Source: Flavitalea plasmicola (GTDB lineage: Bacteria > Bacteroidota > Bacteroidia > Chitinophagales > Chitinophagaceae). Taken from it: a stretch of DNA of 64,000 nt. Both the position numbers and the translations under genes were made by a program. Under the pieces are notes generated by a model. The model searched no databases. It had not been told where the DNA came from and saw only the letters and a list, made by a program, of their open reading frames with translations. The stretch covers positions 898,956 to 962,955 of the forward strand of contig NZ_JAUOTO010000003.1 of the NCBI RefSeq assembly GCF_030546645.1, given 5' to 3'. Shown here one piece after another: positions 46,611 through 55,344 of this stretch (within the stretch, counting starts at the first letter, position 1; each line of letters starts with the position of its first letter).

Positions 46611-47543
46611 ATGAGCAAAAGCATAGTAAAGATCGAGGGGCTGTCCCACAGGTACTCGGCCAATTGGGCCATCCGGGACATCCATATCGACATCGACAGG
46701 ACAAGCATCGTAGGACTGCTAGGTTCCAATGGCGCCGGAAAATCCACTACCATGAATATTCTCTGCGGGGCGCTGAAACAGACGGAAGGCAATGTTTATA
46801 TCAACGGGATCAGCATGCGGGAAGACCCGGCATTAGCCAAGAAAGAGATCGGTTTTCTTCCGCAAAACCCGCCGTTGTATATGGATCTTACGGTGGATGA
46901 ATACCTGCGCTATTGCGCAGGCTTGCGGTTGATGCCCAGGCAGGCGATCGCACGCGCCGTTGCCGAAGTAAAGGAGCGCTGTGGTATCGCCCATTTCAGC
47001 GAACGTCTTATACGGAACCTTTCCGGGGGATATCGCCAGCGGGTGGGAATAGCCCAGGCCATCGTTCACAAACCTCATGTCGTTGTGCTGGATGAACCCA
47101 CGAACGGTCTCGACCCCAACCAGGTCATCGAAGTAAGGGCGCTGATCAGGGAGATCGCCAGGGAAAGAGTGGTGATATTTTCCTCTCATATCCTCTCGGA
47201 AGTACAGCTGTTGTGTCAGGAGATCAATATGATAGAGAATGGAAGGATCGTCTTTTCCGACACGATGGAGGCCTTTTCCAACTATATCGAACCCAGCAGC
47301 ATGCTTGTCCATTTTGGCAACATGCCCGCTGCACAGGATCTTGAAAAGATCCCCGGCATCGTCAAAACGCAAATGCTCACGGAGAGACTAGTGCGTGTTT
47401 TCTTCAACGGGGATCAGGAAATTACGGAAAGAGTAGTGACCGCAAGCGTGCAGCATGGCTGGCGTCTCCGGGAGATCAACCTGGAGAAGAATTCCGTGGA
47501 GGAAGTATTTAAACAATTATCCCAACATTCACGACAATCTTAA
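46611..47543 (+). CDS. ABC transporter ATP-binding protein, GldA-like
   Basis: A 310-residue ATPase. Walker A is GSNGAGKST, the Q-loop lies in GFLPQNPPLYMDLTVDEYL, the signature is LSGGYRQRVGIAQAI, Walker B is VVVLDEPTNGLDPNQ and the switch histidine is in IFSSHILSEV. The ~80-residue C-terminal extension is as in GldA and drug or lipid export ATPases (DrrA type). It should energise the membrane protein encoded 13 bases downstream. Gliding itself is not proven by this, because GldA-like proteins also occur in non-gliding transport systems. Confidence 0.95.
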   Translation: MSKSIVKIEGLSHRYSANWAIRDIHIDIDRTSIVGLLGSNGAGKSTTMNILCGALKQTEGNVYINGISMREDPALAKKEIGFLPQNPPLYMDLTVDEYLRYCAGLRLMPRQAIARAVAEVKERCGIAHFSERLIRNLSGGYRQRVGIAQAIVHKPHVVVLDEPTNGLDPNQVIEVRALIREIARERVVIFSSHILSEVQLLCQEINMIENGRIVFSDTMEAFSNYIEPSSMLVHFGNMPAAQDLEKIPGIVKTQMLTERLVRVFFNGDQEITERVVTASVQHGWRLREINLEKNSVEEVFKQLSQHSRQS

Positions 47544-47556
47544 TGCGTTCCGCTCA

Positions 47557-49857
47557 ATGAAGACCATATTCCGAGTCGCAAGCACAGAATTAAAGACGTT
47601 ATTCTATTCGCCTATCGCCTGGTTCCTGATCATCATTTTTTTTATACAGGCCGGCATTCCGTACTTATCCAATCTCGAGTCCCTTGCCCGTGACCAGGAT
47701 TCCGGCTTGAAGCTTAACATCAGCTTCATGGAGACAATATTCTATGGCAACCGGGGTGTATTCGGGTCTGTGATGCAAAACCTGTACTTGTACCTGCCGC
47801 TACTGACCATGGGGCTGATCAGCCGGGAGACCAGCAGCGGAACCATCCGGCTGCTGTACTCTTCCCCTATTTCTGTGCGGGATATCGTGCTGGGGAAATT
47901 CCTCTCTATGATGGTCATGTGCCTGTTGTTAACGGCCGTGGTAGGTGTATTTATCGTATCCGGTTATTTTACCGTGCAATCGCCGGATATGGGCCAGCTA
48001 TTGAGCGGCCTGCTGGGGCTTTATCTTTTGCTCTGCGCTTATGCGGCCATCGGGTTGTTCATGTCTTCCCTTACCAACTACCAGGTAGTGGCGGCGGTTT
48101 GCACATTCGTGATCGTGTGGGTATTGGAATATGTCGGTGGTCTTTGGCAGGGAGTCGCCTTTGTGAGGAGCCTGACCTATTTTCTCTCTATCTCCGGCCG
48201 CACCGGCAAAATGCTGGGGGGCCTCATTACCAGCAAGGACGTGATCTATTTTATCCTGATCATCTATCTTTTTCTTGCTCTTGCGGTGTACAAGCTGAGG
48301 GCGGGCATGGAGTCAACGCCTGTTGCCGTCAAGGTGGGGAGGTATGCTTTGCTGGTCTCTTTCGTGCTTATGGTCGGGTATGTCAGCTCCATCCCGCAGC
48401 TGGTGGTCTATTCCGATGTCACCCGGAATCAAAAAAATACCATCACACCTGCCGGACAGCGGATCATCGCCGAGCTGGGCGACGAACCCCTGGAGGTGAC
48501 AGGGTATGCCAATATGCTGGGCCAGTACTTTGAACTGGGGAGCCCGGATGCATACAATAGCAACCTTGCCAAATGGGAACCGTATATGCGGTTCAAGCAT
48601 AATATAGTCCTGAAGAATATGATGTACTATGACACCATCGGCGGGGCCAATAACATGATGAGGTGGTATCCCGGCAAAAGCCTGGAACAAGTGGCCAAAC
48701 AGGTGTCCGACAGCAGGGACCTGGGATTGAGCGAACTTAAAAAGCCGGCGGAGATACGGAAGATCATCGACCTGTCGGATGAGCCAGGCTGGTATACGAT
48801 GCAGCTGAAGTACAAAGGAAGGAAGACGTTTTTACGGGTGTTCCCCGACAACGAGCGATGGCCTACTGAAACAGAGGTGTCGGCCGCCTTTAAGCGGCTG
48901 TTGCAGACAAAAATGCCGAAGATCATATTCGTCACGGGACAACTGGAAAGAAGCATTGATAAAATGGGAGACCGGGAATACCGTATGGTCGCCAACCTGA
49001 AAAGTTTCCGTTATTCACTGCTGAACCAGGGTTTTGATGTAGATACAGTGTCGCTTGAAACAGGCGTCATACCTCCGGGAATTGCGGCCCTGGTGCTGGC
49101 AGACCCCAGGACTGTATTGTCGCCGGCGGCAACCGGGAAACTTCAGCAATACATCGATCAGGGGGGCAATCTGCTTATTGCGGGAGAGCCGGGGAAGCAA
49201 TCTATCATCAATCCACTGATCAGGCAGTTCGGGGTGCAGCTGATGGATGGTACGATCGTCTACCGCAGCAAAGACCTTCAGCCGGAGCTCGCTATTCCCC
49301 ACGCCGCGGAAGGTGCGCCGGAATTGTACCCCGGGCTGCAGCACAGCTATCATGAGGAGGCGGTGGTCTCCATGCCTACGGCTACCGCTCTGGCTTACAC
49401 AGACGCCGGAAGATTTACGGTAAAGCCACTGCTGGTGACGGATTCATCCATAAGCTGGCTCAAAAAGGGGAAACTGGTAACGGACTCGGCGGCAATAGAA
49501 TATATGGCCGAAGAAGGAGACGTGCGCAAAGACCTGCCTACGGCAGTGAGCCTTACCCGACAGATCAATGGCAGACAGCAGCGCATTGTCATCGCCGGCG
49601 ACGCGGATTTCATGGCAAATATAGAGCAACAGCGGTTCAATATGAGGACGATCAACTTCGAATTCAACACCGGCGTGTTCAGCTGGCTCAGTTACGGAGA
49701 ATTTCCTGTCTTTAGTTCAAGGCCGGCCCCCATCGACACCAGGGTCTTGGTTACCAAAGGCCAGGTGAAAGTGCACAGGATTTTCTATCTGTGGGTGTTG
49801 CCGGGTATAATGCTGGTGTTTGGGGTGATCTTATTGCTTCGCAGAAAAAGAAAATAG
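47557..49857 (+). CDS. GldF-GldG-like fusion: ABC-2 permease plus periplasmic domain
   Basis: About 766 residues from the ATG at 47557; a reading from 47455 would overlap the ATPase gene by 89 bases and is unlikely. The first ~240 residues are an ABC-2 permease with six helices (YSPIAWFLIIIFFIQAG, MGLISRETSSGTIRLLYSSP). From about residue 270 a helix leads into a large periplasmic GldG-like domain (PAGQRIIAELGDEPLEVTGY, ALVLADPRTVLSPAATGKL, YIDQGGNLLIAGEPG). A final helix ends in LLLRRKRK. In gliding Bacteroidota GldF and GldG are usually separate; the fused form here is complete. It should work with the ATPase upstream. Confidence 0.92.
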   Translation: MKTIFRVASTELKTLFYSPIAWFLIIIFFIQAGIPYLSNLESLARDQDSGLKLNISFMETIFYGNRGVFGSVMQNLYLYLPLLTMGLISRETSSGTIRLLYSSPISVRDIVLGKFLSMMVMCLLLTAVVGVFIVSGYFTVQSPDMGQLLSGLLGLYLLLCAYAAIGLFMSSLTNYQVVAAVCTFVIVWVLEYVGGLWQGVAFVRSLTYFLSISGRTGKMLGGLITSKDVIYFILIIYLFLALAVYKLRAGMESTPVAVKVGRYALLVSFVLMVGYVSSIPQLVVYSDVTRNQKNTITPAGQRIIAELGDEPLEVTGYANMLGQYFELGSPDAYNSNLAKWEPYMRFKHNIVLKNMMYYDTIGGANNMMRWYPGKSLEQVAKQVSDSRDLGLSELKKPAEIRKIIDLSDEPGWYTMQLKYKGRKTFLRVFPDNERWPTETEVSAAFKRLLQTKMPKIIFVTGQLERSIDKMGDREYRMVANLKSFRYSLLNQGFDVDTVSLETGVIPPGIAALVLADPRTVLSPAATGKLQQYIDQGGNLLIAGEPGKQSIINPLIRQFGVQLMDGTIVYRSKDLQPELAIPHAAEGAPELYPGLQHSYHEEAVVSMPTATALAYTDAGRFTVKPLLVTDSSISWLKKGKLVTDSAAIEYMAEEGDVRKDLPTAVSLTRQINGRQQRIVIAGDADFMANIEQQRFNMRTINFEFNTGVFSWLSYGEFPVFSSRPAPIDTRVLVTKGQVKVHRIFYLWVLPGIMLVFGVILLLRRKRK

Positions 49858-49863
49858 TCGATC

Positions 49864-51207
49864 ATGGCATTTACAACGGACAAGCAGACGCTGGATGATC
49901 TGAATGTGTTTGGAAAGCGCGGAGAAGAGGGTATATTCCAGCTCTTCAACCGCTGTGCTACAAGAGGGGGTGCTGCCATGCTGGAGGAGATGTTCAGGTA
50001 TCCGCTGTCCGATGAAAAGGCCATCAATGAGCGCAGCGGCATCATAAAGAGATTGGCGGCGGCCGGCGCCGGATTTCCTTTTTCCATTGCTTATTTCGAC
50101 GCCGTGGAGACGTACCTCTCCAATACCGACGAACGTACCAGGCTCCATACGGAGAATGTATCCTTAAGCCGGAGATTAAGCGACATGGTTGCGAAGGATA
50201 CGGAAACTATACAGATCAGGAAAGGTATCCAGGCTGGCGTGTCTTTGCTCCGGGAATGTCACGATTTTGTTATATCCTCATGTTTGACCCTTGAAAGCAG
50301 GAATCAACCGGAAACAGCGGGGATCAGTTCGGTATTGGCTGATCCTTCGCTTCTCCAGGTACTGGATTGCCCGGATGAAGTTCCGACAGCCTCTTTTGTC
50401 CTTTTCGATGCCATACTGAGGTTCCGGCACAGGGATCTCATGCTTCAACTACTTAATCATCTCTACAAGCTGGATGTTTATGTGTCCGTGGCAAAAGTGG
50501 CGGCAGAACGGAAATTCTGCTTCCCGAAGGCAATATCCAAAGGGCAGCCGGGGGTAATGCTCGAAGGGGTTTATCATCCCCTGGTAAAGCAGGCGGTTTC
50601 CAATACATTGCATATTACACCGTCGGGCAATGTCATCTTTCTGACCGGCGCCAACATGGCGGGCAAATCTACCCTGATGAAGGCGGTGAGCATTGCGCTG
50701 CTGCTGGCTCACATGGGCATGCCTGTTCCCGCGGCGGCAATGGAGTTTGCCGTACTGGATGGCTTGTACACGACCATCAATCTTCCCGACAATCTTGGTC
50801 TGGGGGCCAGCCATTTTTATGCCGAGGTATTGCGGGTGAAACAGATGGCCCGGGAACTGGCTGCAGGCAAAAAGCTATTCATCGTTTTCGATGAACTTTT
50901 CCGGGGGACCAATGTCAAAGACGCCTATGAAGCAACCATTGGCGTTACCCGCGGATTTGCCTGCCGGAAGGATAGCGCCTTTATTATATCCACGCATATC
51001 ATAGAGGCGGCCGGTGTACTGGAAGCGCAATGCGGAAATATTCAATTCCTTTATCTGCCTACCCGCATGAACGGTCATTTACCTGTCTATACCTACCAGA
51101 TCGAGCAGGGAGTCACGGACGACAGACATGGTATGGTCATCATACAAAATGAGGGCATACTCGATATATTAAAGTACGGAAAGAATAAGTTCAAGATCAA
51201 GCGATGA
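49864..51207 (+). CDS. MutS-like ATPase, first of two (no mismatch-binding domain)
   Basis: A 447-residue protein that contains only the core/lever part and the ATPase of the MutS family. The start (DKQTLDDLNVFGKRGEEGIF, FNRCATRGGAAMLEEMF, YPLSDEKAINERS) corresponds to MutS domain III. Walker A is TGANMAGKST (261-270) and Walker B FIVFDELFRGTN with D343 and E344; the end carries an FIISTHIIE switch. The N-terminal mismatch-reading domain with its Phe-x-Glu motif is absent, and there is no Smr domain, so it is neither MutS nor MutS2. It lies 6 bases after the GldFG-like gene and overlaps the next paralogue by four bases. Confidence 0.93.
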   Translation: MAFTTDKQTLDDLNVFGKRGEEGIFQLFNRCATRGGAAMLEEMFRYPLSDEKAINERSGIIKRLAAAGAGFPFSIAYFDAVETYLSNTDERTRLHTENVSLSRRLSDMVAKDTETIQIRKGIQAGVSLLRECHDFVISSCLTLESRNQPETAGISSVLADPSLLQVLDCPDEVPTASFVLFDAILRFRHRDLMLQLLNHLYKLDVYVSVAKVAAERKFCFPKAISKGQPGVMLEGVYHPLVKQAVSNTLHITPSGNVIFLTGANMAGKSTLMKAVSIALLLAHMGMPVPAAAMEFAVLDGLYTTINLPDNLGLGASHFYAEVLRVKQMARELAAGKKLFIVFDELFRGTNVKDAYEATIGVTRGFACRKDSAFIISTHIIEAAGVLEAQCGNIQFLYLPTRMNGHLPVYTYQIEQGVTDDRHGMVIIQNEGILDILKYGKNKFKIKR

Positions 51208-52520
51208 ATAGTTTCATGACGGACAATCAGACGCTGGAAGACCTGAATCTTTTGGGGAAGTTCAAACCGCAATCCATATTCAGCCTTTTTAACCAGGTGC
51301 ACACTGCCGGGGGTGAGCGGCTGCTGGAAAAAATGTTCAGGGAACCTTTGACGGATCATATGGAAATCAACCGCCGGAGTGATCACTTCCGGTATTTCCA
51401 GGGCAAGGGAGTTCAATTTTCCCTGCCATCTTCCCTGTTCCGGGAGGCGGAAAGCTATCTGACGTCCTCAGGAGGCGGCTCGTTGCCTATGATCATGCTG
51501 GACGTAGCCCGTAAAAGAATAGCCGGGATAGCCGTCCGGGATGAGCAATTTGACCAATTACTAGCCGGCATAACAGCGGCTACGGCTATGTTACAGCAGC
51601 TCTCGCGGTTACTGGATCAATTGACGGATCACCCCCACCCCGAAGAGCTGGAACCTGTAAGGAAAATATTTGCAGATCAGCGTCTGCAATGGCTGAAACA
51701 TTGGCACAGCGGGCAGCGTTTTTCTTTTATGCAGGTTATCAGGTACCATCATCTGCTGCGCCATGTGTTCCGGGTAGCAGTGGAAAGTGCGCTCGATCTC
51801 GCCTATCACATCGATGTATATATAGCCGTAGGCAATGTGGCCGCGGCCCGGCAATTTTCCTATGCAGTGGCCTTCCCAAAAGAAGATGCCGTGTTCTATG
51901 CCTCGGCATTAAGACACCCCGGTCTTGTCAATGGTGTATCAAATACATTGTCATTCGGGCAAAACAAGAACCTTTTGTTCCTTACAGGGGCCAATATGGC
52001 AGGGAAGTCTACCCTGATGAAAGCGTTCGGTATTGCTGCATACCTCGCCCATATGGGGTTCCCCGTTGCTGCGGGGGCCATGAAATTCTCTGTTTCAGAT
52101 GGATTATTCACTTCCATCAATGTGCCTGATGACATAAGTATGGGGTACAGTCATTTTTATGCGGAGGTGCTGAGAGTAAAACATGTGGCGCAACAGGTGA
52201 GCAACGGGCATAACCTGGTAGTCATATTCGATGAATTGTTTAAAGGCACCAATGTAAAAGACGCTTATGACGCGACGCTTTCCGTCACCCGGGCATTGGC
52301 CGATTACCGGAATTGTTTTTTTATCATCTCCACCCACATCGTTGAAGTAGGAGAAGCGTTGCTGCAAACAAACGGCAATGTCCTGTTCAGGTTTATGCCG
52401 ACTGTGATGGCAGGAAATGTGCCCCGGTATACCTACCGGCTTGCAGAAGGCATCTCCAGTGACAGACAGGGCATGTCGATCATCGAAAATGAAGGGATAT
52501 TTGTGCTGCTGAGCGGTTAA
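51204..52520 (+). CDS. MutS-like ATPase, second of two
   Basis: A 438-residue paralogue of the preceding protein, with the same layout. DNQTLEDLNLLGKFKPQSIF and PLTDHMEINRRSDHFRYF form the domain III start; Walker A TGANMAGKST falls at exactly the same residues (261-270) and Walker B VIFDELFKGTN has D343 and E344. YSHFYAEVLRVKHVAQQ and FIISTHIVEVGEALL are shared with the partner. Its ATG overlaps the previous stop (ATGA), so equal expression is likely and the two may form a heterodimer. No DNA mismatch domain is present. It is the last gene of the operon and converges on the MlrC-like gene. Confidence 0.93.
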   Translation: MNSFMTDNQTLEDLNLLGKFKPQSIFSLFNQVHTAGGERLLEKMFREPLTDHMEINRRSDHFRYFQGKGVQFSLPSSLFREAESYLTSSGGGSLPMIMLDVARKRIAGIAVRDEQFDQLLAGITAATAMLQQLSRLLDQLTDHPHPEELEPVRKIFADQRLQWLKHWHSGQRFSFMQVIRYHHLLRHVFRVAVESALDLAYHIDVYIAVGNVAAARQFSYAVAFPKEDAVFYASALRHPGLVNGVSNTLSFGQNKNLLFLTGANMAGKSTLMKAFGIAAYLAHMGFPVAAGAMKFSVSDGLFTSINVPDDISMGYSHFYAEVLRVKHVAQQVSNGHNLVVIFDELFKGTNVKDAYDATLSVTRALADYRNCFFIISTHIVEVGEALLQTNGNVLFRFMPTVMAGNVPRYTYRLAEGISSDRQGMSIIENEGIFVLLSG

Positions 52521-52534
52521 GTTATAAAAGTTAC

Positions 52535-54127
52535 TTAATCCGCAAAAGGTATCAGCCGGGCTGACAGGTCGGGATCGTTCATTTCCTTATCTAGTGGGAA
52601 CATGGGTCTTTGTATTCTTTTATAAGGAAGATGTTCGATATCCTGGTCCACGCCGCCAGGTGTAAGCGCCATGATCCAGTCGGCGCGCATGGCATAGAGC
52701 TCAGGTTCGAGATAGCCGATCTTGACGACCACGATATCCGTCTTGCGGGGCTGCAGCCCCAGGCGCGTAAAATCGATTTCCTTATGGTAGGGCTTACGTT
52801 TACGTGTCACAATAACGTGTACGCTGCCCATGCGGACTGCGATTTCCACTTCAGCGTCTTTGTCGCCATTGACGATTGACTCCACTATACCTGTTATATG
52901 CACCGGAGGCGCATACCGGGCATCTATCTTCGCACCGGCATATCCGTCGACCTTACCTCCCACTCCTGCAGCAATCGCCAGTTCTACCAACTCCGGACCG
53001 GGTATGGAAGCGTAGATCAAAGAGGGTCCATTGGCCGCTTTGAATGCGGGATGGGCCAGGATTTGAGTGAGGGTCCAGCTCACGTCGCCCGCACCCCCGG
53101 CCGTTGGATTGTCTCCCATATCGCTGATGAAGAAGGGATGTTTGCTGCTTTTGAGCGCGCTGTCGAGGCAAACAAACCAGGGGGCGGTAGGCGCGACGAA
53201 TGCAAATTGTTTCCGGGCATTCCAAAAAAGGTGCGCCAGTTCTTCTGCGGTATGCGTCACTTTATCCTGGTCATCTCCGGTTACCATAACAACAGCATGG
53301 TTGCGGGGCTCATCAGCCCAGGCATAGCCTATCCAGATGGCGGCATCAATGATACCCGGTTGTGCGGCCGCAGGCGCCACGGCCTTGTAAATACTTTTCC
53401 CGGGTTCTATCCTTGTGCTCGTTTTTTCCCCGGGCAACAATACGGGGATAGGTATCCATGCCTTATAGGCGGGACGTCCCTTGCCCGTTTCAAGCCTGGT
53501 CAGCAGGTTCTGTACAGCGCGACGTTTCGTATCCATCGCATCTTCATGCGGCGCCTTCCTGTAACAGGTGATGAGATCGCTGTTCTTAGCAAGATCCTCA
53601 GAGACATTGCCATGCAGGTCCATAGAAGTGGAGATAAGGGCTTTCGGTCCTATGACCTTCCTGATCCTTTTGATCATATCTCCTTCAGGATCATCCAATC
53701 CCACGACGCTCATAGCACCGTGAATATCGAACCACAATCCATCGTATGGCAGGTGTTTCCGGAGCGAATCCAGCATCTTCCCTACTAAGGATTCATAAGC
53801 TTGCCTCGTCACCGCTCCGCCGGGCAGCGATTTTCCGACAATGGTCGGCACCCATTGGGCTTGTTGACGCAACGTAGAGTCGGCTGCTAAAAAAGGATAA
53901 GCTCCATATACGGCTGTGTCATATCGTGCATGAAAGGCCGGCTCTTCCGTAACTGCTGGCGAGAAGGTACTGGATTCGATGGCCAGCCCTGCGATGGCGA
54001 TCCGGGGCTTTGGTTTTTCCGAAGGATGGCATTGGACGAGACTGAAGGCTATAGGAACAGTCCAAAGGAGTAAAATAGTTAGACGCTTCCTATGTAATTG
54101 GCGGCTAACTGTCGTTTGCTTGTCCAT
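52535..54127 (-). CDS. M81-family (MlrC-like) metallopeptidase lipoprotein
   Basis: About 530 residues from the ATG at 54127, giving a lipoprotein signal ending in FSLVQC; the ORF could extend to 54163. MlrC family features are RIAIAGLAIESSTFSPA, YDGLWFDIHGAMSVVGLDDPEGD, ISTSMDLHGNVSEDL and SDMGDNPTAGGAGDVSWTL. Named after the microcystin-degradation protein MlrC, most members act on other linear peptides or amidated compounds. Here the lipoprotein signal places it outside the cytoplasm, which is unusual for the family and worth noting. Confidence 0.9.
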   Translation of the reverse strand: MDKQTTVSRQLHRKRLTILLLWTVPIAFSLVQCHPSEKPKPRIAIAGLAIESSTFSPAVTEEPAFHARYDTAVYGAYPFLAADSTLRQQAQWVPTIVGKSLPGGAVTRQAYESLVGKMLDSLRKHLPYDGLWFDIHGAMSVVGLDDPEGDMIKRIRKVIGPKALISTSMDLHGNVSEDLAKNSDLITCYRKAPHEDAMDTKRRAVQNLLTRLETGKGRPAYKAWIPIPVLLPGEKTSTRIEPGKSIYKAVAPAAAQPGIIDAAIWIGYAWADEPRNHAVVMVTGDDQDKVTHTAEELAHLFWNARKQFAFVAPTAPWFVCLDSALKSSKHPFFISDMGDNPTAGGAGDVSWTLTQILAHPAFKAANGPSLIYASIPGPELVELAIAAGVGGKVDGYAGAKIDARYAPPVHITGIVESIVNGDKDAEVEIAVRMGSVHVIVTRKRKPYHKEIDFTRLGLQPRKTDIVVVKIGYLEPELYAMRADWIMALTPGGVDQDIEHLPYKRIQRPMFPLDKEMNDPDLSARLIPFAD

Positions 54128-54189
54128 GACAAGAAGCGCCGTATGGGAAATGCTATTGCTCATTGTTGAAAATTGTCTTGCAAAATATC

Positions 54190-54570
54190 TTACATCTTAA
54201 CCCGGGTTGGCCATTCCTGCACCCTGATGCCGATCTGGCCATCCAGCATCGCAAATTCCATTGCACCCCATGGTCTCAGCGTAACTTCCTTAAGATTAGG
54301 ATGCAACAGCTGCGGGAAATTCGAGGCGACCTTCGCGTAGACCTCCTCGATATTGTTGGTCACAAGTCGAATCTCAGGGTGTTCCTTGTCGGCATACACT
54401 GCGTTCTGGAAGAGCATTATGCTCAGGCCGTCTTTCTCGACTACACAGAATGGATGGTCGGAATGTAGTTCCTCATGGCCAATGGTGAATTCAAGACAGT
54501 CAATAAAGGTTTTAATGGCTATTTGGATGTCTGCGTAGAAGATACTTGGGACAACTTTAGTGAAGTGCAC
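54190..54570 (-). CDS. VOC-family (glyoxalase/bleomycin-resistance type) protein
   Basis: A 126-residue protein of the vicinal oxygen chelate fold. KVVPSIFYADIQIAIKTFID is the first beta-alpha unit, FCVVEKDGLSIMLFQNAVY the middle sheet and WGAMEFAMLDGQIGIRVQEW the second unit with a possible metal glutamate. Substrate unknown. It is divergent from the Crp/Fnr gene at 54686. Confidence 0.88.
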   Translation of the reverse strand: MHFTKVVPSIFYADIQIAIKTFIDCLEFTIGHEELHSDHPFCVVEKDGLSIMLFQNAVYADKEHPEIRLVTNNIEEVYAKVASNFPQLLHPNLKEVTLRPWGAMEFAMLDGQIGIRVQEWPTRVKM

Positions 54571-54685
54571 CGTTTTTATTTTAATTTAGTGTTCGCGGAA
54601 TTCTGCACAAAAATAAGCTATTCTTCCTAATCATGAAATCCCAGCCAACCTCTATAGATATGGAACCAAGTAATCCTGAACAAAA

Positions 54686-55264
54686 ATGGAAATAGGACTT
54701 TTTCAAGCAGTTTACAATCACCCTTCCCTTAGGGCAGCGGATTATGAACTAATAAGTGAAGCACATACTAAAATGGATTTTCAGCAAGGCGCCCTGCTGT
54801 TGGAAATTGGTAAGATCTCTCAGGAATTTTATATAATAGAAAAAGGGCTGTTCAGATCATTTCTTTATGATTACCACGGCAATGAAACAACTACGGGGTT
54901 TTATTGCTCAAAGGAAGTATTAATAGAATCTCTTTCACTATTTCAGAGAGTACCATCAAAGGAAAATTTTCAGGCCATCACCGATGTGGTTGTTTGGAAG
55001 ATTGAATATGGGATTTTTCAGGGTCTGCTTAATAAAATAGAAGGTTTGAGGGAGTGGGGACGAACCTGGGCAACCAGCCAATTGTTTGCCCTGAAGGAAC
55101 ACACAATTAATGTATTGACAATGAGGGCCACGGACAGATACCTGGAGCTCATTCGTGAAAGACCGCAAATCATTGAACAGTCGCCATTAAAATATATTGC
55201 ATCTTATCTAGGCGTTACAGACACCTCACTAAGCCGGATCCGAAAGGAAATTTCCATGAGCTAG
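54686..55264 (+). CDS. Crp/Fnr-family transcriptional regulator
   Basis: A 192-residue regulator with a cyclic-nucleotide-binding-like domain (KMDFQQGALLLEIGKISQEFYIIEKGLFRSF) and a short C-terminal helix-turn-helix (IASYLGVTDTSLSRIRKEIS), the form common in Bacteroidota. No iron-sulfur cysteines are seen. A perfect 16-base palindrome follows its stop by 5 bases and precedes the VOC gene, so it probably controls that gene. The arrangement matches that of the other Crp/Fnr gene in this window. Confidence 0.92.
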   Translation: MEIGLFQAVYNHPSLRAADYELISEAHTKMDFQQGALLLEIGKISQEFYIIEKGLFRSFLYDYHGNETTTGFYCSKEVLIESLSLFQRVPSKENFQAITDVVVWKIEYGIFQGLLNKIEGLREWGRTWATSQLFALKEHTINVLTMRATDRYLELIRERPQIIEQSPLKYIASYLGVTDTSLSRIRKEISMS

Positions 55265-55269
55265 CAGTT

Positions 55270-55285
55270 CTTGTCATATGACAAG
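55270..55285. promoter_or_regulatory. Palindrome CTTGTCATATGACAAG, candidate Crp/Fnr operator
   Basis: A perfect 16-base palindrome, 5 bases after the Crp/Fnr stop and 59 bases before the VOC start. The inner part TTGTC-ATAT-GACAA has the 5-4-5 layout of Fnr-type sites. Its centre lies 33 bases upstream of the centre of a -7 element, a distance that fits activation from a site near -42. Confidence 0.7.
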
Positions 55286-55306
55286 TGCATTTTTCTTTTC
55301 GATAAT

Positions 55307-55314
55307 TAATTTTG
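55307..55314 (+). promoter_or_regulatory. Bacteroidota -7 promoter element (TAATTTTG)
   Basis: TAATTTTG matches the Bacteroidota primary-sigma consensus TAnnTTTG exactly. No good TTTG -33 element is found at the usual distance, which is common for promoters that need an activator. Start of transcription would fall near 55321, 24 bases before the VOC gene. Confidence 0.55.
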
Positions 55315-55344
55315 GTAAATTAATTCAATCTAAAAGTTAAGGAA

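Noticed and set aside
49864..52520. Mismatch repair genes mutS or mutS2
   Set aside because: The mismatch-reading domain and the Smr domain are absent, and both proteins are about half the length of MutS.
52898..53788. Plus-strand reading of 296 residues
   Set aside because: It is the shadow of the MlrC-like gene and has no recognisable motif.
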